The translations under genes were made by a program, and so were the position numbers. 64,000 nucleotides of DNA. It comes from Acidobacteriota bacterium. GTDB lineage: Bacteria; Acidobacteriota; Thermoanaerobaculia; Multivoradales; Multivoraceae. Each line of letters opens with the position of its first letter. Position 1 is the stretch's first letter. The stretch covers positions 124,001 to 188,000 of the forward strand of contig QQVD01000056.1 of the NCBI GenBank assembly GCA_003388555.1, read 5' to 3'. Positions 1 through 9,197 of the stretch are shown in pieces. The notes below the pieces were generated by a model. It searched no databases. It was not told the origin of the DNA and was given only the letters and a program-made list of their open reading frames with translations.

Positions 1-2508
1 GACGTCGGCGGCGAAGTATTCGGGACCCGCTTGGAGCGTGGCGTCGAAGGCGTCTGAGGCCGCTTCGAGGGCGCCTCGAGCGTCTTCCCCGCGCGCCATC
101 GCGAGGTCGGCGTCGGTCCACAGCGCCATCGCCAGAGAATTCCGGATGGCTGCGCTGGAGGGTCTGAGCGCCAGCGCTCGTTCGCACTGGTGCACGGCCT
201 GCACGGCATGGTCTCCAGGGTCGCGTCCGAGATGGCGCGCGTGGTAGGCCCACTCAGCATGGGTCTGGCACGAGATGTGGTGCAGGTCGGCGATCGAGCC
301 GGAGGCCGTAGCGATCCCGGTGCGGGCGACCTGGATGGCGTTGGCGAGCGCCGCATCCCAGTCTCCCGACCAGTCGTAGTCCGCGAGCCGCATCCAAGCC
401 CGACCGAGGTTGACGTAGAGGTAAGGGTTCGTGGGCTCCTGGGTTGCGGCACTCTCGAAACGGGCGATCGCATCGCGGAGCAGCGCTCGAGCATCCTCCA
501 TTTCGCCCTGATCCCGTGCCCACTCGGCGCGCGTGAGTGCGATGTTTCCCAGATGCACCTCGGCCTCGGCCGGTAGGCGGCTGGCCAATGCCTCGATGCT
601 CGAGATCGCGGTCTGCAGCGCCGGCTCGGGGTCGCGCCCACGACCCAAGAGCCAGCGCCCGAAGCGCCAGGCTGTGAGCGTGCGTGCCGACAGCGTCGCT
701 GGATCGTCGGGCAGGATTCGCAGCGCCACGTCACACTTCTCGAGGGCGCGCTCATGGGCGTCCTCCGCCTGCTCGTTGCCCCAGCGCCGCCCCATCTCGG
801 ATCGCCACGCACGGCACTGCGCGAGGAACACCGCCGGATCGCTCGGCGCTCTCTGGCCAGCGCTGTCGAGCAGGTCGAGTGCACGCCGAATCGGCTCCTC
901 GGCCGCCTTCTCGTCGCCAGCCTCCAGCGCTTCGCCGGCGGTGCGTAGATCGGCCTCGGCAGCAACCAGCAGGCCATCGTAGAACCACGGGAGTCGCGCG
1001 GCGGAGCGCACCCCTGCGCTGCGGGCTTCGGCCCAATTTCCTTCCGCCAGCGCCAGTCGCGCCGCGAGCAACGTCTCCTCGGCGCTGGCCCGCGGGGAAA
1101 CGTCTTGGCTCGTGTCGAAGTCCGCGCTGCGTGCTCGCTCCATCGCCGCGCGAGCCAAGGCGCCATGCCGCGCGACGGCCGCCCGACGCGTCTCCTGGCG
1201 ACTCTCGACATCGAGGATGCGTTCGGCGTCGCGAATCGCCGCGTCGAGGGTGTCCAGCTGAGCGGCCGCGAACGCCAGCTGCACGGCGGGTCCGGAGAAG
1301 CCGGCATCGAGAGCACGCTGGAGATGGCGCACCGCGCTCTCCGGTCTGCTCAGCACGAGAGCCCCGCGACCCAGCGCATACGAGCCGGGGCCCACCGCCA
1401 CCTTGCCGATGTCTCGCATGGCGTCTTCGATGCGCGCCAGTTCCTGCTCCACCAGTCGACGCTCCTCGGTGATGTCGTGTTCCGGCGAGAGGTGCGCCAT
1501 GCGCAACAGGTTCTCGGCGCGCTCGACGGTGATGCCGAAACGCTGGGCGAGGCGCGCCCGCTGGGCCGCTTCTGCCTGCACGCGCAGCACCACGATCGCC
1601 GCGATCGCGATGAGGACGAGGGTGGCGGCGAACACCGCGGCGAGCAGCGGATTCCGCCGTATCCGACGCTCCGTACGATTGAACAGAGTGCTCGGGCGCG
1701 CGGTGACCGGCCGCCCGGCCAGATAGTTGCGCAGGTCTAACGCGAGGAGAGCCGCCGATTGGTACCTGCGTTCCGGACTCTTCTCGAGAGCTTTCTCGAT
1801 CACCGCAACGAGATCCTGGGGGAGCCTCGGAGCAATGCGACGCAGCAGCGGCGGATCGCGCCGGGTGATCCCCACCATCGTCTCGACGGTGCTCTTGGCA
1901 GCGAAGGGGTGGACCCCCGCGACGATTTCGTAGAGCAGGACCGCGAGGCTGAACACGTCGCTGCGTCGATCGAGCGCCTCGAGGTCTCCTCGCACCTGCT
2001 CTGGCGACATGTAAGCGGGCGTACCGAGCAGTTCGCCGGTCATCGTCATGCTCTCGGAATTCATCTCACGCGCGATGCCGAAGTCGACGACGATCGGCCG
2101 CAGCGCCCCGTCTCGCTCCTCGACCAAAATGTTGGCGGGCTTGAGATCACGGTGCACCAGGCCCACGGCGTGCGCCGCTTGGATCGCCTCGGCGACCGTC
2201 GCCATCAACTCGACCTTGCGATCGAGGGGGAGGCCGTCCACCGCCTCGTCGAGCGTCTGGCCCTCGACCAGCTGCATGACGATGTACGGCCGGCCGTCGC
2301 GTTCGCCGACTTCGTACACTTTGCAGACGTTGGGGTGATCGACCCGAGCCTGGGCGCGCGCCTCCCGCAACATGCGCCGGATCGACTCCGGATCACCATG
2401 ACGCAGAAGCTTGAGCGCCACCTTGCGCTGCAGTCTGGGGTCGTAGACCTGGTACACCTCGCCGCTGGCGCCGCGGGCGATCGGAATCGCGGTCGAGAGG
2501 AGATCCAT
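1..2508 (-). CDS. Serine/threonine protein kinase with TPR-type C-terminal region (3' end beyond window)
   Basis: Read by eye on the minus strand; the frame stays open from 2508 to the left edge (about 836 residues), so the C-terminus is missing. The N-terminal kinase domain (about 1-265) has a glycine-rich loop GASGEVY, the VALKLL lysine near residue 33, HRDLKPAN near 119, DFG near 142 and GTPAYMSPE. One membrane helix (about 288-308) follows, then an Ala/Arg-rich helical region that looks like TPR repeats. It is probably a membrane-anchored Hanks-type kinase with its catalytic domain in the cytoplasm. I chose the ATG at 2508 because it sits just before the kinase fold, but the frame is open well upstream and no strong ribosome site is visible, so the true start may be earlier. 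Substrate unknown. Confidence 0.85.
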   Translation of the reverse strand, partial: MDLLSTAIPIARGASGEVYQVYDPRLQRKVALKLLRHGDPESIRRMLREARAQARVDHPNVCKVYEVGERDGRPYIVMQLVEGQTLDEAVDGLPLDRKVELMATVAEAIQAAHAVGLVHRDLKPANILVEERDGALRPIVVDFGIAREMNSESMTMTGELLGTPAYMSPEQVRGDLEALDRRSDVFSLAVLLYEIVAGVHPFAAKSTVETMVGITRRDPPLLRRIAPRLPQDLVAVIEKALEKSPERRYQSAALLALDLRNYLAGRPVTARPSTLFNRTERRIRRNPLLAAVFAATLVLIAIAAIVVLRVQAEAAQRARLAQRFGITVERAENLLRMAHLSPEHDITEERRLVEQELARIEDAMRDIGKVAVGPGSYALGRGALVLSRPESAVRHLQRALDAGFSGPAVQLAFAAAQLDTLDAAIRDAERILDVESRQETRRAAVARHGALARAAMERARSADFDTSQDVSPRASAEETLLAARLALAEGNWAEARSAGVRSAARLPWFYDGLLVAAEADLRTAGEALEAGDEKAAEEPIRRALDLLDSAGQRAPSDPAVFLAQCRAWRSEMGRRWGNEQAEDAHERALEKCDVALRILPDDPATLSARTLTAWRFGRWLLGRGRDPEPALQTAISSIEALASRLPAEAEVHLGNIALTRAEWARDQGEMEDARALLRDAIARFESAATQEPTNPYLYVNLGRAWMRLADYDWSGDWDAALANAIQVARTGIATASGSIADLHHISCQTHAEWAYHARHLGRDPGDHAVQAVHQCERALALRPSSAAIRNSLAMALWTDADLAMARGEDARGALEAASDAFDATLQAGPEYFAADV

Positions 2509-2878
2509 GCACCAGGAGCCTATCCTCCCTACGAACGCCTCCCGCTCCTGAGGCGCACGGGAGATGCCGAAGCACGGGAGAGCTCGCTGATGGTCGAGAA
2601 GTCGGTGGTCGAGAAGGTGTACGTTGCATCGTGTCGGGGTTGCCGAGTGTGATCTGGACCAAGGTGACGAGGTTCCTCGAGACCCCGGAGCCCGGGCCTC
2701 CCGGACGGGGACTCGCTGCGAGGCGTGGGAGTCGTGCCGGTGCACGCCCTGCCGTTGAAGTAACCGCAGGTTGCAGGCACCGCGCCTTCGTCGTCGTGTC
2801 GCCACGCGCGACCGTCTCGTCGACGGGAAACCACCGCGGCGAGGTGCCGCGGTGGTCCTCTCCGACCAAGCGGTCCGC
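2509..2878. other. Intergenic spacer, no gene recognised
   Basis: This is the leader of the kinase gene, lying after the stop of the beta-helix gene. The kinase frame has no stop through most of it, so it may include an N-terminal extension. I see no RNA gene or clear terminator. Confidence 0.4.
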
Positions 2879-5761
2879 CTACGGAGTGAACGAAGTCCAG
2901 GCGGAGAAGTCGCCCGATTCGAACCCGTCGAGGAAGATGAGATTCGGATCCGGACCAGCGGGCTTCTCCCAGGCGCCCTTGTCGCAGGCGGCCGTACCGT
3001 CGCCGTCGCCGTCCGACGGTCGGGGGAAACCACGCTGGTCGACGAGCAGCGGATCTCCACCTGGGTGGTCCAGACAGACTGGATCGCCTGCGTCGACCTC
3101 GTTGCCGTCGGCGGTGAGTGCGTGCAGAGGTGTCGAACCGTCGTAGGCGAGCGGCGCCAGCGAGACGAACGTGTCGAGGTGATCGCCGGTATTGGCGACG
3201 AACCCGCACTGGTTATCCGTGGTCACCGCGGTCACGCTGTTGTAGCCCTCCGAGTCGATGGTGCCGAAGCAGTTGCCACCGTCGGGGAAGAAGACGGGTG
3301 GAGAACCGCGTCGTCCGCCTACGTTGTAAGCGAGGATGCTGTTGTACAGCTCCACGGTGCTGTTGGGACCCTGGTAGATGCCGCCGCCGACGCCTTCGTC
3401 CGGGTCGTCTGGCACCGCACGGTTGTAGGCGATCGTCGAGTTGGAGATCAACAGTTCGCTGGTTCCGCCCTGCACCGCCGCGACCATGATGCCGCCGCCA
3501 CCGATGAGCGTTGCGTCGTTGGTGGAGATGGTGCTGTTTTCGATCGACGAGCCGGGCGCCTCCGAGAGGTACATACCGCCTCCGTAGAGCTGCGCGACGT
3601 TGGTATGAAAGGAGGAGCTGCGTATCGTCAACAGCGCCAGGTTGCCGTTCACCCACAGGCCGCCGCCGTTGGCCGCGGAGTTGCCGGCGATCTCGGAGTC
3701 GATCATGGTGAGCGTCGCGAACCCTCCCGGGTCGAAGCCGATGCCGCCGCCGGCGCCCGAATCGGCCGATGAGTCGAACACCTGTACCCGCTCCAGGGTC
3801 AGGTCGCCGAGGATGCCGGCGTCGCTGTAGAGAGCGCCACCGTGACCGTCGGTCGCGCCGTTGCGCATCACGACGTCGCGGAGAACCAGCTCGCCGCTGC
3901 CATGGTGGACGAGACCACCGTGCCCGCCGGTAGCGTCGCCGGTGGGTGGCGCTACTCCCTGGCCCACCAGTTCGACTCCTTCGATGCGTACGAAGGAACC
4001 GTCCTCGATGTGGAAGATGCGGTCTTCGGCACCCGCCGGGAAGGCGGCGACGATGCGCGGTGGCGGATCACTCGTTCCGCGTGCACCCGGCTCGGCCTCG
4101 ATCACCACCCGACGATCGATCAGCAGGGAGCCGTACTCCGACGGGGAGGAGCCGGTGGTGGCGTCCAGGAGGTAGTTCTGCACCGAGCGCGGCACCAGTA
4201 CCTTGCGATTACCGTCGAGAGCCATTGCTTCCATGACCGCGGCGCGCAGCGTGCAACGGTTCGAAGAGTCTCGGCATAGACCGTCACCAGGATTCGCATC
4301 CACCGTGTCGACGCTGGGTGCGGTGGGTCGGAGCAGCACAGAGACGGTTCGATAGCGATTCTCGTCGTTGGAGGGGCGATAGTCGCCGTTCGAGGAGCTG
4401 GCGGCGATGGCCCACGCTTCGAACGTTCCGCCGCCAGCGACGCTCAGCTCCAGCTCGCAGGACACCGTCTGGCCCGGATTGAGCAGAAAGTCGCCCTCCG
4501 CGAAGAGTCGGCGATTCTGGGCATCCGTCGGGCCGTCGCTGGCGCCGAGTCCGAAACAATCGGTCGCTTCGAGCTGCAGGTCCTGAAACTTGCTGCGGAG
4601 TTCGAGCCGGCCCACGGTGAGCTGGTTGCCGTGGTTCGTGAAGTGCACGGTACCGGCGAAGGTCTCGTGCTGGTTGGGCAGGTCGTCGAGCACGATCTCG
4701 GTAGCCAGGTCCGGGTCGGTGGTGACCGTCAGCGTCACTTCCTCCTCGTTGTTCGAGGGGTCGTGGTCGGCGGCACATTCCGCACAGTCGACCGTCGCTC
4801 GCAGCGGCGCCGACCCCGACGAACCCACCAACGCGCGCGCGGTGATCGTGCAGGACGCACCGTACGGTGAGTAGGAGCCCGTATACCCGCTCCACAGGAA
4901 GTAGTGCTCTCCACCCGAAGACACGTCGGAGACCGTGCCACCCGCCGGGCAGCTCGCGCTCACCAACGCGAGACGGCCACCGTGGTCGATCCGGATGGTC
5001 GGTTGTTCCCCGTTGTACAGCGAGTTCGTGCCGACCTCGATGTCGAATTCCTGGAGCTGGGCGACCGCGGAGTCGGGAATGGTGAACTCCGTCAACCGGA
5101 GATCCGGCGCATAGCGGCTGACCACGATGCGGTCGGCGAGCACGTGCTGGTCTTCGAAGCCGCTGCCGAACTCCTCCACGAACATGTGCATACCCACGAA
5201 GAGCTGGTTGGTGCCCGGTTGCACGGTGAACGTGCGCGTGACCTGCGTCCAGTCGTCGTGGCGCAGGCTGCCGGAGGCGAGTGCATTCGGTGAGCCGAGG
5301 TTGGTCGAGGGCACTGCCAGGGAACAGCTTTGGCCCGTCCAGTCGACTGCCTGCAGGTGTGCGCGCCGCTCTGCGTCCCCGAGTTCATTGTCGGGATGGA
5401 ACTTGCCGTGCACCGAGAAATAGTGGACGCCGGGAGTCACCGCGAAACACTGACCGATCACCCAGCCGTTGGTGTCGACACCGAAGGGCTGCTCCTTGGC
5501 GCCGCCCCAAGCCGAACCCGAGAGCGGGCTGCCGTTGGCATCGGACCGATACCAGTTGGAGGTCAGATGTTCGTCGTCTTCTTCGAGCCAGCCGTTGAGA
5601 TCGCTGCGGAAGGTGCCATTCACCACCAGGTTGCCCTGAGTTGGCTGCGACCGGCCGGGCCGTGGGATCAGGACCACCGAGGCCACCAGGAGAGCACAGA
5701 GCAGGGGCCGGTTCGAACGAGCCGGAGCGAAAGGTCGGGAGAGCGAGAGCGACTGAGACAT
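2879..5761 (-). CDS. Secreted CSLREA/right-handed beta-helix protein with DGFESG C-terminal tail
   Basis: The product is 960 residues. The ATG at 5761 is preceded by CGGAG and followed by a signal peptide (Arg, then LLCALLVASVVLI); the much longer open frame upstream is ignored. Domains in order: a carbohydrate-binding-like N-terminal module (NLVVNGTF...GWLEED), two beta-sandwich CARDB-like regions, then a CSLREA-type motif (NPGDGLCRDSSNRCTLRAAV) leading into a right-handed beta-helix with repeated GGG/NST turns (choice-of-anchor Q type). The protein ends IFLDGFESGDFSAWTSFTP, a tail shared with two other genes in the window. It is likely exported and surface-associated, perhaps binding polysaccharide. 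No catalytic residues can be assigned. Confidence 0.85.
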   Translation of the reverse strand: MSQSLSLSRPFAPARSNRPLLCALLVASVVLIPRPGRSQPTQGNLVVNGTFRSDLNGWLEEDDEHLTSNWYRSDANGSPLSGSAWGGAKEQPFGVDTNGWVIGQCFAVTPGVHYFSVHGKFHPDNELGDAERRAHLQAVDWTGQSCSLAVPSTNLGSPNALASGSLRHDDWTQVTRTFTVQPGTNQLFVGMHMFVEEFGSGFEDQHVLADRIVVSRYAPDLRLTEFTIPDSAVAQLQEFDIEVGTNSLYNGEQPTIRIDHGGRLALVSASCPAGGTVSDVSSGGEHYFLWSGYTGSYSPYGASCTITARALVGSSGSAPLRATVDCAECAADHDPSNNEEEVTLTVTTDPDLATEIVLDDLPNQHETFAGTVHFTNHGNQLTVGRLELRSKFQDLQLEATDCFGLGASDGPTDAQNRRLFAEGDFLLNPGQTVSCELELSVAGGGTFEAWAIAASSSNGDYRPSNDENRYRTVSVLLRPTAPSVDTVDANPGDGLCRDSSNRCTLRAAVMEAMALDGNRKVLVPRSVQNYLLDATTGSSPSEYGSLLIDRRVVIEAEPGARGTSDPPPRIVAAFPAGAEDRIFHIEDGSFVRIEGVELVGQGVAPPTGDATGGHGGLVHHGSGELVLRDVVMRNGATDGHGGALYSDAGILGDLTLERVQVFDSSADSGAGGGIGFDPGGFATLTMIDSEIAGNSAANGGGLWVNGNLALLTIRSSSFHTNVAQLYGGGMYLSEAPGSSIENSTISTNDATLIGGGGIMVAAVQGGTSELLISNSTIAYNRAVPDDPDEGVGGGIYQGPNSTVELYNSILAYNVGGRRGSPPVFFPDGGNCFGTIDSEGYNSVTAVTTDNQCGFVANTGDHLDTFVSLAPLAYDGSTPLHALTADGNEVDAGDPVCLDHPGGDPLLVDQRGFPRPSDGDGDGTAACDKGAWEKPAGPDPNLIFLDGFESGDFSAWTSFTP

Positions 5762-6207
5762 GGAAGACACTCCGAAGGATCGAGAAGCGAAAAGAAGGGG
5801 CCAGCGGTGCCACGTGGGACCACCGATCAGCGGCGTGTGCCCGCTCTCGAGAGCAACCACCGTTCCAACCCGCGGCTCGCCTCCTGGATCTGCCGGAGTC
5901 GCCCGCGTGGCGGCACTTCTCTCAGCAACCCGACGATGCGCCTTCCGACACTCGTGCGCGTCGACCTGTCGCGCGATGGACGGCCTGCGCACCCGGATCG
6001 CGCACGCTCGGTGCCTGGAGCCTCGAAGCCGCGCGGGGTTGACGCCACTGTCTCGACCTGGACAGCCACTGTCGCCTGATGGACAGGCAGGCGTGCAGTG
6101 CCCCACGCCGTCGTCGCGCCGGTCGAGCGGGCGATCCTCCGCGTTCAGGTCCCCGCCTTCGCGAATCGCGTTCGGTGTGGGCACTTGGTATTCCAGGTCC
6201 CTGACCC
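5762..6207. other. Intergenic spacer upstream of the beta-helix gene
   Basis: No supported gene; the open frames here are antisense or high-GC artefacts. It contains the leader of the 2879-5761 gene and, at its right end, an orphan copy of the transposon end signature (6188-6219). Confidence 0.4.
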
Positions 6208-6219
6208 CTACGGAGTTCC
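6188..6219 (+). repeat. Orphan copy of the RAYT-element 3' end signature
   Basis: The string CCAGGTCCCTGACCCCTA followed by GAGTTCC matches the end of both transposase elements (8981-9013 and 10461-10493). Here it has no transposase and overlaps the last codons of the FAD/Rieske gene. It probably marks an old insertion or a solo end. Confidence 0.55.
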
Positions 6220-7564
6220 TCGAGTTTCTGCCCCCTCGAGTTCACCCTCTGGCCCCTCGACTTCGACCGGTTCGACGGCCGGGCCCCACAGCACCCGGCC
6301 CTCGACATCGAAGCGAGAGCCGTGGCAGGGGCAGTCCCACGTGGCGTCGTCGCGGTTGAAAGAGAGGGCGCAGCCCATGTGGCTGCAGCGGGGCTTGCCG
6401 CGCACGAGGTGTTGGACTGCGGTGGCCGCCTGCTCCGCGGCCTGGCGCACGACGCCCCCCGACCGCCAGGGCGAATAGAGCTCGGCCCAGGGGTGCTCGC
6501 GATCGGCGATCAGGTCGGGAAGGATGCAGGAGGCCACCATTGCCGACGTGATCCCCCAGCCGCCGAACCCCGTGGCGGTGAATCGGTGGCTGGATCCGGG
6601 CCGAAAGGTACCGATGAAGGGCACGCCGTCGGGGGTCACCAGGTCGTGAGCCGACCAGCGCGCGACCTCGTCGCCGAGCACGAGCCGCTCACGCGCCTGA
6701 CGCTCGAGCTTCTCGTAGGCATTGTCGGCATGGCCCATCTCCTCGCTCTCCCCGACGACCACGAGGAGGTCGCCGTGGGAGCGGAACGAGGGACCGTTCG
6801 TGCCGATGAACATGCCCTCGAACTGGCCCCGGGGACCTTGGAAGGCCATGCCGAAGTGCTGCACGGGTTTGAGGCGCAGAGAGAAGAGGGAGCGATCGAA
6901 GAGCGGGAAGAGCGTCGCGAGCACCACGTTCTCCGCGTGGAACGAGCCGAGGCTCGTCTCCACCCGGCTCCGGCCGCCGTCCTGCTCGATCTCGGTGACT
7001 CGGGCATTCTCGACCAGCAGCCCTCCTGCCTCCACGAACTTCCCGGCCAGGCCCAGCAGAAACTCGCGCGGGTGGAACTGGGCCTGGTCGCGGAACGCGA
7101 GCGCCAGGTGGGAACTCGTCGGGACCGGCTCGAGGACGGCGGGCAGCCCCAGATCGAGGGCAGCATCGAGCTCGGCCTCCAGCGATTCCGGATCGTCGTC
7201 CGTGTAGACGTAGGCGGACCGCGTCTCCAGGCGGCAACGGAGATCGAGCTCCGCGACCAGCTCGCGGTAGGCGCCCACGGCCCACTGATTCGAGTCGGCG
7301 TAGACGCGCGCCCCGTCGACGCCGAGACGCTCGATCAGCCGGCGGTAGCAGAGCCCGTGCTGGCTGGTGATCTTGCCGGTGGTGTGCCCAGAAGTGCCGG
7401 TGCCGACCCGCCGCCTCCAGCACGAGGACGCGGTGACCTTCGGCCAGTATCCGCCAGGCGGTGAGCATTCCCGTGAGACCAGCCCCGACCACCACGACGT
7501 CCGCCTCCCGGATCTCGGACGTGTAACCGGGACTGCGGGTGTCCTGCAACCAGAGCGATTCCAT
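6208..7564 (-). pseudogene. FAD-dependent oxidoreductase with C-terminal Rieske domain, frameshifted
   Basis: It starts at the ATG at 7564 behind GGAGGG with MESLWLQDTRSPGY and a dinucleotide-binding VVVVGAGLTG (about 25-34), typical of DAO-family oxidoreductases. After LVLEAA the frame is lost: the continuation (GTGTSGHTTGKITSQHG) is in another frame and runs to the stop at 6208. The total length is 3n+1, fitting loss of two bases in the GC-rich run near 7408-7415. The downstream part is intact and ends in a Rieske [2Fe-2S] site, C-S-H...C-P-C-H. Restored length would be about 452 residues. The family is usually a cytoplasmic amine/alcohol-type oxidoreductase fused to Rieske; substrate unknown. 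It is either a true pseudogene beside transposons or an assembly error. Confidence 0.75.
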
Positions 7565-7816
7565 GGCGTCGACCCTCCGATCACCTGTTCGGGGAACTGG
7601 CCTCGCCGCGATGGCACGCAGTCCCCAGCCTTTCCGGGCAGCAAGGCGTATGCCACGGGTACGACGGACCGTCGCTGCGGCCGCTCCGGAAGGGGAGCGA
7701 GTCGGCCATGCGGTGGCGATGTGGGCTCTGGCGTCAGCCGGGCTCGCACTGCCTCGTTCTCTAGGGAGAGCCCCCGCACCGCCGCGTCAACCACACCGCA
7801 CCGCCGGAGGTCCGTC

Positions 7817-8800
7817 TTGCCCCGCCTGCCCCGCTTCGTCCCCCCAGGCAAGCCCATGGTCATCACCATGCGTTGCTTCCAGTCGCGTTTCCTGCTGCGG
7901 CCGAGCGACCGCGTCAACGCCCTGATCAAGGGCGTGATCGCCAGGGCGCAGCGGCTCTACGGCATGACGATCTATGACGTCGTCGTGATGAGCAACCACG
8001 TGCACCTCTACCTCTGCCCGCGGGACCACGAACAACTCGAGGCCTTCCAGCGCTTCGTCGGCAGCAACCTCTCCAAGGAGGTCGGGGCCGAGATCTCCTG
8101 GGAGGGCGGCATCTTCCGCGGCCGCTACAGCTCCGTGCCGGTGACCGACGAGGAGAAGGCCCAGGTCGAGCGGCTCACCTACCTGCTGGCCCACGGGGTC
8201 AAAGAAGGGCTCGTGCCCCGACCGCAGGACTGGCCCGGCGTCAGCGGCGTCAAGCAGCTGATGAACGGGAACATGCGGATCCGTGGCGGCAAGTGGATCG
8301 ACCGTTCCGGGCTCTATCGAGCTCGCCGCACCTGGGAGGCCAACCAGCGGTCGAAGAGACGTCGAGTGCGCCACAAAGAGCCGCGCAAGATCGACTACAC
8401 CCACTCCCTCGACATCGTGCTCAGCCCCATCCCCTGCTGGCAGGGCTTCACCCGGGAGCAGTTCCGGAAGTCGATCGAGGCCCTCCTCGAGTCCATCCAG
8501 GAGAAGTACGCCCACCTCATCGCCCAGGTCCCCGAGGACTGGAAGAAGAGGATCCTCCGCCGCGATCCCCACCCCAGACCCGAGAAGACCAAGCGCAGCC
8601 GCCGTCCTCTCTGCCACGCAGCCAGCCGCCAAGCCAGATTCGGGTTCTGGGAGCAGTACCACGCCTGGATCAGCTCCTACATGCAAGCGTCCGAGCGCCT
8701 GCGCTCCGGCATCCGCGAAGCGATCGACGAGTTCCCCGCCGGCTGCCACCTGCCGAGGCTCAACGCCGAGGTACGCAAAGCCCTCGAGGCGCCGAGCTGA
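7817..8800 (+). CDS. REP-associated tyrosine (Y1/IS200-like) transposase, copy 1
   Basis: The product is 327 residues. The start is a TTG at 7817 preceded by GGAGG at ideal distance (CCGGAGGTCCGTC), giving LPRLPRFVPPGKP; the same start is conserved in copy 2. The HUH motif is MSNHVHLYLCP, and the likely catalytic tyrosine lies in LTYLLAHGVKEGLV, at the position of the usual Y-x3-N-P-V motif. The C-terminal half (after WIDRSGLYRARR) is Arg/Lys-rich and longer than in typical RAYTs. The enzyme would nick and rejoin single-stranded DNA, probably at the nearby palindrome. It is about 94 per cent identical to the 9296-10279 protein by counting visible differences. Confidence 0.8.
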   Translation: MPRLPRFVPPGKPMVITMRCFQSRFLLRPSDRVNALIKGVIARAQRLYGMTIYDVVVMSNHVHLYLCPRDHEQLEAFQRFVGSNLSKEVGAEISWEGGIFRGRYSSVPVTDEEKAQVERLTYLLAHGVKEGLVPRPQDWPGVSGVKQLMNGNMRIRGGKWIDRSGLYRARRTWEANQRSKRRRVRHKEPRKIDYTHSLDIVLSPIPCWQGFTREQFRKSIEALLESIQEKYAHLIAQVPEDWKKRILRRDPHPRPEKTKRSRRPLCHAASRQARFGFWEQYHAWISSYMQASERLRSGIREAIDEFPAGCHLPRLNAEVRKALEAPS

Positions 8801-8938
8801 AGCCGGCGCCGGCTCTCGAGGCCGGCCAAGGTCCGTCGTCCACCGAGCACAGAGGGCGACCAACACAGCGCACGATGCCAACCGGATCGTGTCGGCATCG
8901 CTGTATCTGGCTGTCAGAGCCGGATCAGACCGGCCGAC

Positions 8939-8952
8939 GTTTCAGCTGAAAC
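8939..8952. repeat. REP-like perfect palindrome of element copy 1
   Basis: GTTTCAGCTGAAAC is a 14-bp perfect palindrome in the 3' flank of the transposase. It is repeated exactly at 10419-10432 and partly at about 10528-10540. It could fold into a hairpin in single-stranded DNA and is a candidate recognition site for the transposase. Confidence 0.6.
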
Positions 8953-9013
8953 GCGGACTCTCCGGCCAACAGCACGAGCCACTTTCTGCCAGGTCCCTGA
9001 CCCCTTAAGTTCC

Positions 9014-9179
9014 ATCGGCTGAGGCCGAGGAGGCCCGGATCGGTGGCGCGATCTACAACGGCCTCGTGGCGTTGACCGCGAAGCACGCGGGGGCCCTACT
9101 CGTCACCGCCGACTGCCGAGCCGTGTCGGTCTACGAGCTCGTCGGCGTCGACTACCGACTGCTCGCCGACCGGCGCTAG
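9014..9179 (+). pseudogene. Truncated VapC-like PIN-domain remnant
   Basis: Between the two elements a frame without a start reads AEEARIGGAIYNGLVALTAK, then HAGALLVTADCRAVSVYELV and stops at 9179. This closely resembles the C-terminal third of VapC toxins (GGAIYDALVA...A..LVT.D.RA...YE..G), including the acidic residue of LLVTAD. The N-terminal catalytic part is gone, replaced by the end of element copy 1. It is probably a toxin gene destroyed by insertion; no antitoxin is visible. Confidence 0.6.
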
Positions 9180-9197
9180 GACGGCCACGGCGGAGAC

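Larger units (their letters stand above)
7731..9013 (+). mobile_element. RAYT-like element, copy 1
   Basis: About 1.28 kb repeated again at 9198-10493. The left limit is set by loss of similarity near a shared GTCAGCC(G/A)(G/A)GCTCGC. The right limit is the common end CTGCCAGGTCCCTGACCCC followed by TTAAGTTCC. It carries one transposase gene and, near the right end, the perfect palindrome GTTTCAGCTGAAAC. No classical inverted terminal repeats are seen, as expected for Y1/IS200-type or REP-associated transposases. Confidence 0.65.

Noticed and set aside
2905-2935. tRNA-like GATTCGAACCCGTCG string
   Set aside because: It is the antisense of the DGFES codons at the end of the beta-helix gene; no cloverleaf.
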